A stretch of DNA of 6,619 nucleotides from CAZWBR01 sp964404205. Its GTDB lineage: Bacteria; Bacteroidota; Bacteroidia; Bacteroidales; Prolixibacteraceae. The notes under the pieces were generated by a model that worked only from the letters and a program-made list of their open reading frames with translations, searched no databases and was not told the origin of the DNA. Both the position numbers and the translations under genes were made by a program. The stretch lies in contig CAYOJD010000146.1 in NCBI GenBank assembly GCA_964404205.1, forward strand, positions 1 to 6,619. Reading direction: 5' to 3'. Below are positions 5,547 to 6,619 of the stretch, in pieces (the stretch's first letter is position 1; every line of letters starts with the position of its first letter).

Positions 5547-6619
5547 ATGAAGAATCAAAGAGAGCTTCTTTTTCTCCTGTTGTTATTTCTGATAGCCGGA
5601 TGCAACAAAGAAGAGGGCAAAACCAATCCTACAACAGACGAATCGTTCTATTTTCCATCGAACAGTGATGAAGCATGGGAAACAAAATCGCTTTCCAGTT
5701 TAGGCTGGAACGAGGGAGCCGTTCAGGCACTGAAAGATTATCTGGTACAGAAACGCACCAAATCGTTTATGATTCTCGTCAACGGACGAATTGTCATGGA
5801 GGAGTATTTCAACGGACATACCACGGCCGCAGATTGGCCGTGGAACAGTGCCGGTAAAACATTAGTGGCAGCGGCAACGGGTATTGCCCAACAAGAAGGG
5901 TTGCTCAATATCAACCAAAAAGTGTCGCAATATTTAGGCACAGGGTGGACCAGTGAACCGATTGAAAAAGAGAACCTGATTACGTCCAGACACCTGTTGA
6001 CCATGACCTCAGGCCTAAATGATGAGAACAATTTGGTTGTTAAAACCAATCTGACCTATCTGGCCGATGCCGGAACGCGATGGTCGTACCACAATGTGTT
6101 TCAAAGATTGATGGATATTGTGGCATCAGCTGCCCATCAGGATTTTGAATCGTATTTCAACTCCCGCATAAAAACCAGAATAGGGATGGATGGTTATTGG
6201 AACAATGGCTTGGTTTTTAGGATCTACCATAGCAATACACGTAGTATGGCCCGCTTTGGATTGTTGGCACTCAACAAGGGGAAATGGGGGAATGAGCAAA
6301 TTATCGACGAAGTTTTCCTGAAAGAAAGCATTGGCACTTCACAGAATATCAACGCTTCGTATGGTTATTTGTGGTGGCTTAACGGTAAAAGCAGTTATAT
6401 GATTCCCGGCGGACAGAGCGTTTATCAGGGACCGTTGATCCCCAGTGCCCCGTCCGATCTGTTTGCAGCGATGGGTGCAGAGGATCAACGGATTTATATC
6501 ATACCCGGTAAAAAAATGGTCATTGTTCGAATGGGAGAAGCATCCGATCCGGCCAACCCCACGTTTGCTCTTTCGGGTTTCGACAACGAGCTTTGGCTAA
6601 AAATTAATGCCGTAATCAA
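5547..6619 (+). CDS. Surface-lipoprotein serine hydrolase, class C beta-lactamase fold (3' partial)
   Basis: The frame is open from ATG 5547 to the window edge (357 complete codons). Residues 7-18 are a hydrophobic signal ending in the lipobox LIAG-C19, so it is a lipoprotein. The following N-K-E-E resembles the Bacteroidota lipoprotein export signal (K followed by acidic residues) that sends lipoproteins to the cell surface. The body is a serine beta-lactamase-like domain (peptidase family S12 relatives): S101-A-G-K104 is the SxxK nucleophile motif, HLLTMTSGL is the conserved block after it, and Y181-H-N183 is the YxN motif. The third motif, normally K-T-G or H-x-G, is replaced by AMGAEDQRIYIIP (about 308-320), which is common in esterase or peptidase relatives that are not beta-lactamases. 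The tail SGFDNELWLKINAVI resembles the end of such proteins, so only a few codons are probably missing. Substrate unknown; candidates are esters or peptidoglycan-like peptides. Confidence 0.92.
   Translation, partial: MKNQRELLFLLLLFLIAGCNKEEGKTNPTTDESFYFPSNSDEAWETKSLSSLGWNEGAVQALKDYLVQKRTKSFMILVNGRIVMEEYFNGHTTAADWPWNSAGKTLVAAATGIAQQEGLLNINQKVSQYLGTGWTSEPIEKENLITSRHLLTMTSGLNDENNLVVKTNLTYLADAGTRWSYHNVFQRLMDIVASAAHQDFESYFNSRIKTRIGMDGYWNNGLVFRIYHSNTRSMARFGLLALNKGKWGNEQIIDEVFLKESIGTSQNINASYGYLWWLNGKSSYMIPGGQSVYQGPLIPSAPSDLFAAMGAEDQRIYIIPGKKMVIVRMGEASDPANPTFALSGFDNELWLKINAVI

Overview
The window looks like chromosomal DNA from a Bacteroidota bacterium. It carries a GH95 fucosidase-type glycoside hydrolase, a Tat-exported SGNH hydrolase, and a lipoprotein whose acceptor Cys is followed by N-K-E-E, like the surface-export signal described in this phylum. 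Starts have no clear Shine-Dalgarno sequence, and one start has a good match to the Bacteroidota -7 box (TAnnTTTG). No rRNA, tRNA, CRISPR array, transposase or phage gene was seen.

Layout. Positions 2-79 (+) are probably the last codons of an upstream gene, whose TGA overlaps the ATG of the next gene (ATGA). Positions 76-627 (+) encode an isochorismatase-family cysteine hydrolase. Positions 714-1571 (+) encode an uncharacterised 285-residue protein. I read it as a caspase-fold (clan CD-like) protein: a Gly-His-Gly and a Cys-Cys at two predicted strand ends, a long charged helical insert between them, and a proline-rich tail ending in a His/Cys cluster. It runs convergently into the gene at 1584-4037 (-), a complete secreted GH95 enzyme with its catalytic residues in place. 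A 410-bp divergent intergenic region follows, with an 11-bp tandem repeat and a short perfect inverted repeat. It leads to 4448-5221 (+), a Tat-signal SGNH/GDSL esterase. After a 325-bp gap with a 21-bp near-palindrome comes 5547-6619 (+), a lipoprotein serine hydrolase of the class C beta-lactamase fold, cut by the window edge probably only a few codons before its stop.

How the parts fit. The GH95 enzyme, the SGNH esterase and the serine-hydrolase lipoprotein are all exported. The first two share a divergent regulatory region and could act on the same acetylated, fucosylated glycan (inference). No SusC/SusD pair, sulfatase or sensor lies inside the window, so a polysaccharide utilisation locus cannot be claimed. 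The two genes on the left are cytoplasmic by sequence and seem unrelated to glycan breakdown. The most unusual item is the caspase-like protein with its His/Cys-rich tail. The tandem repeat between the divergent genes is the most unusual non-coding signal.
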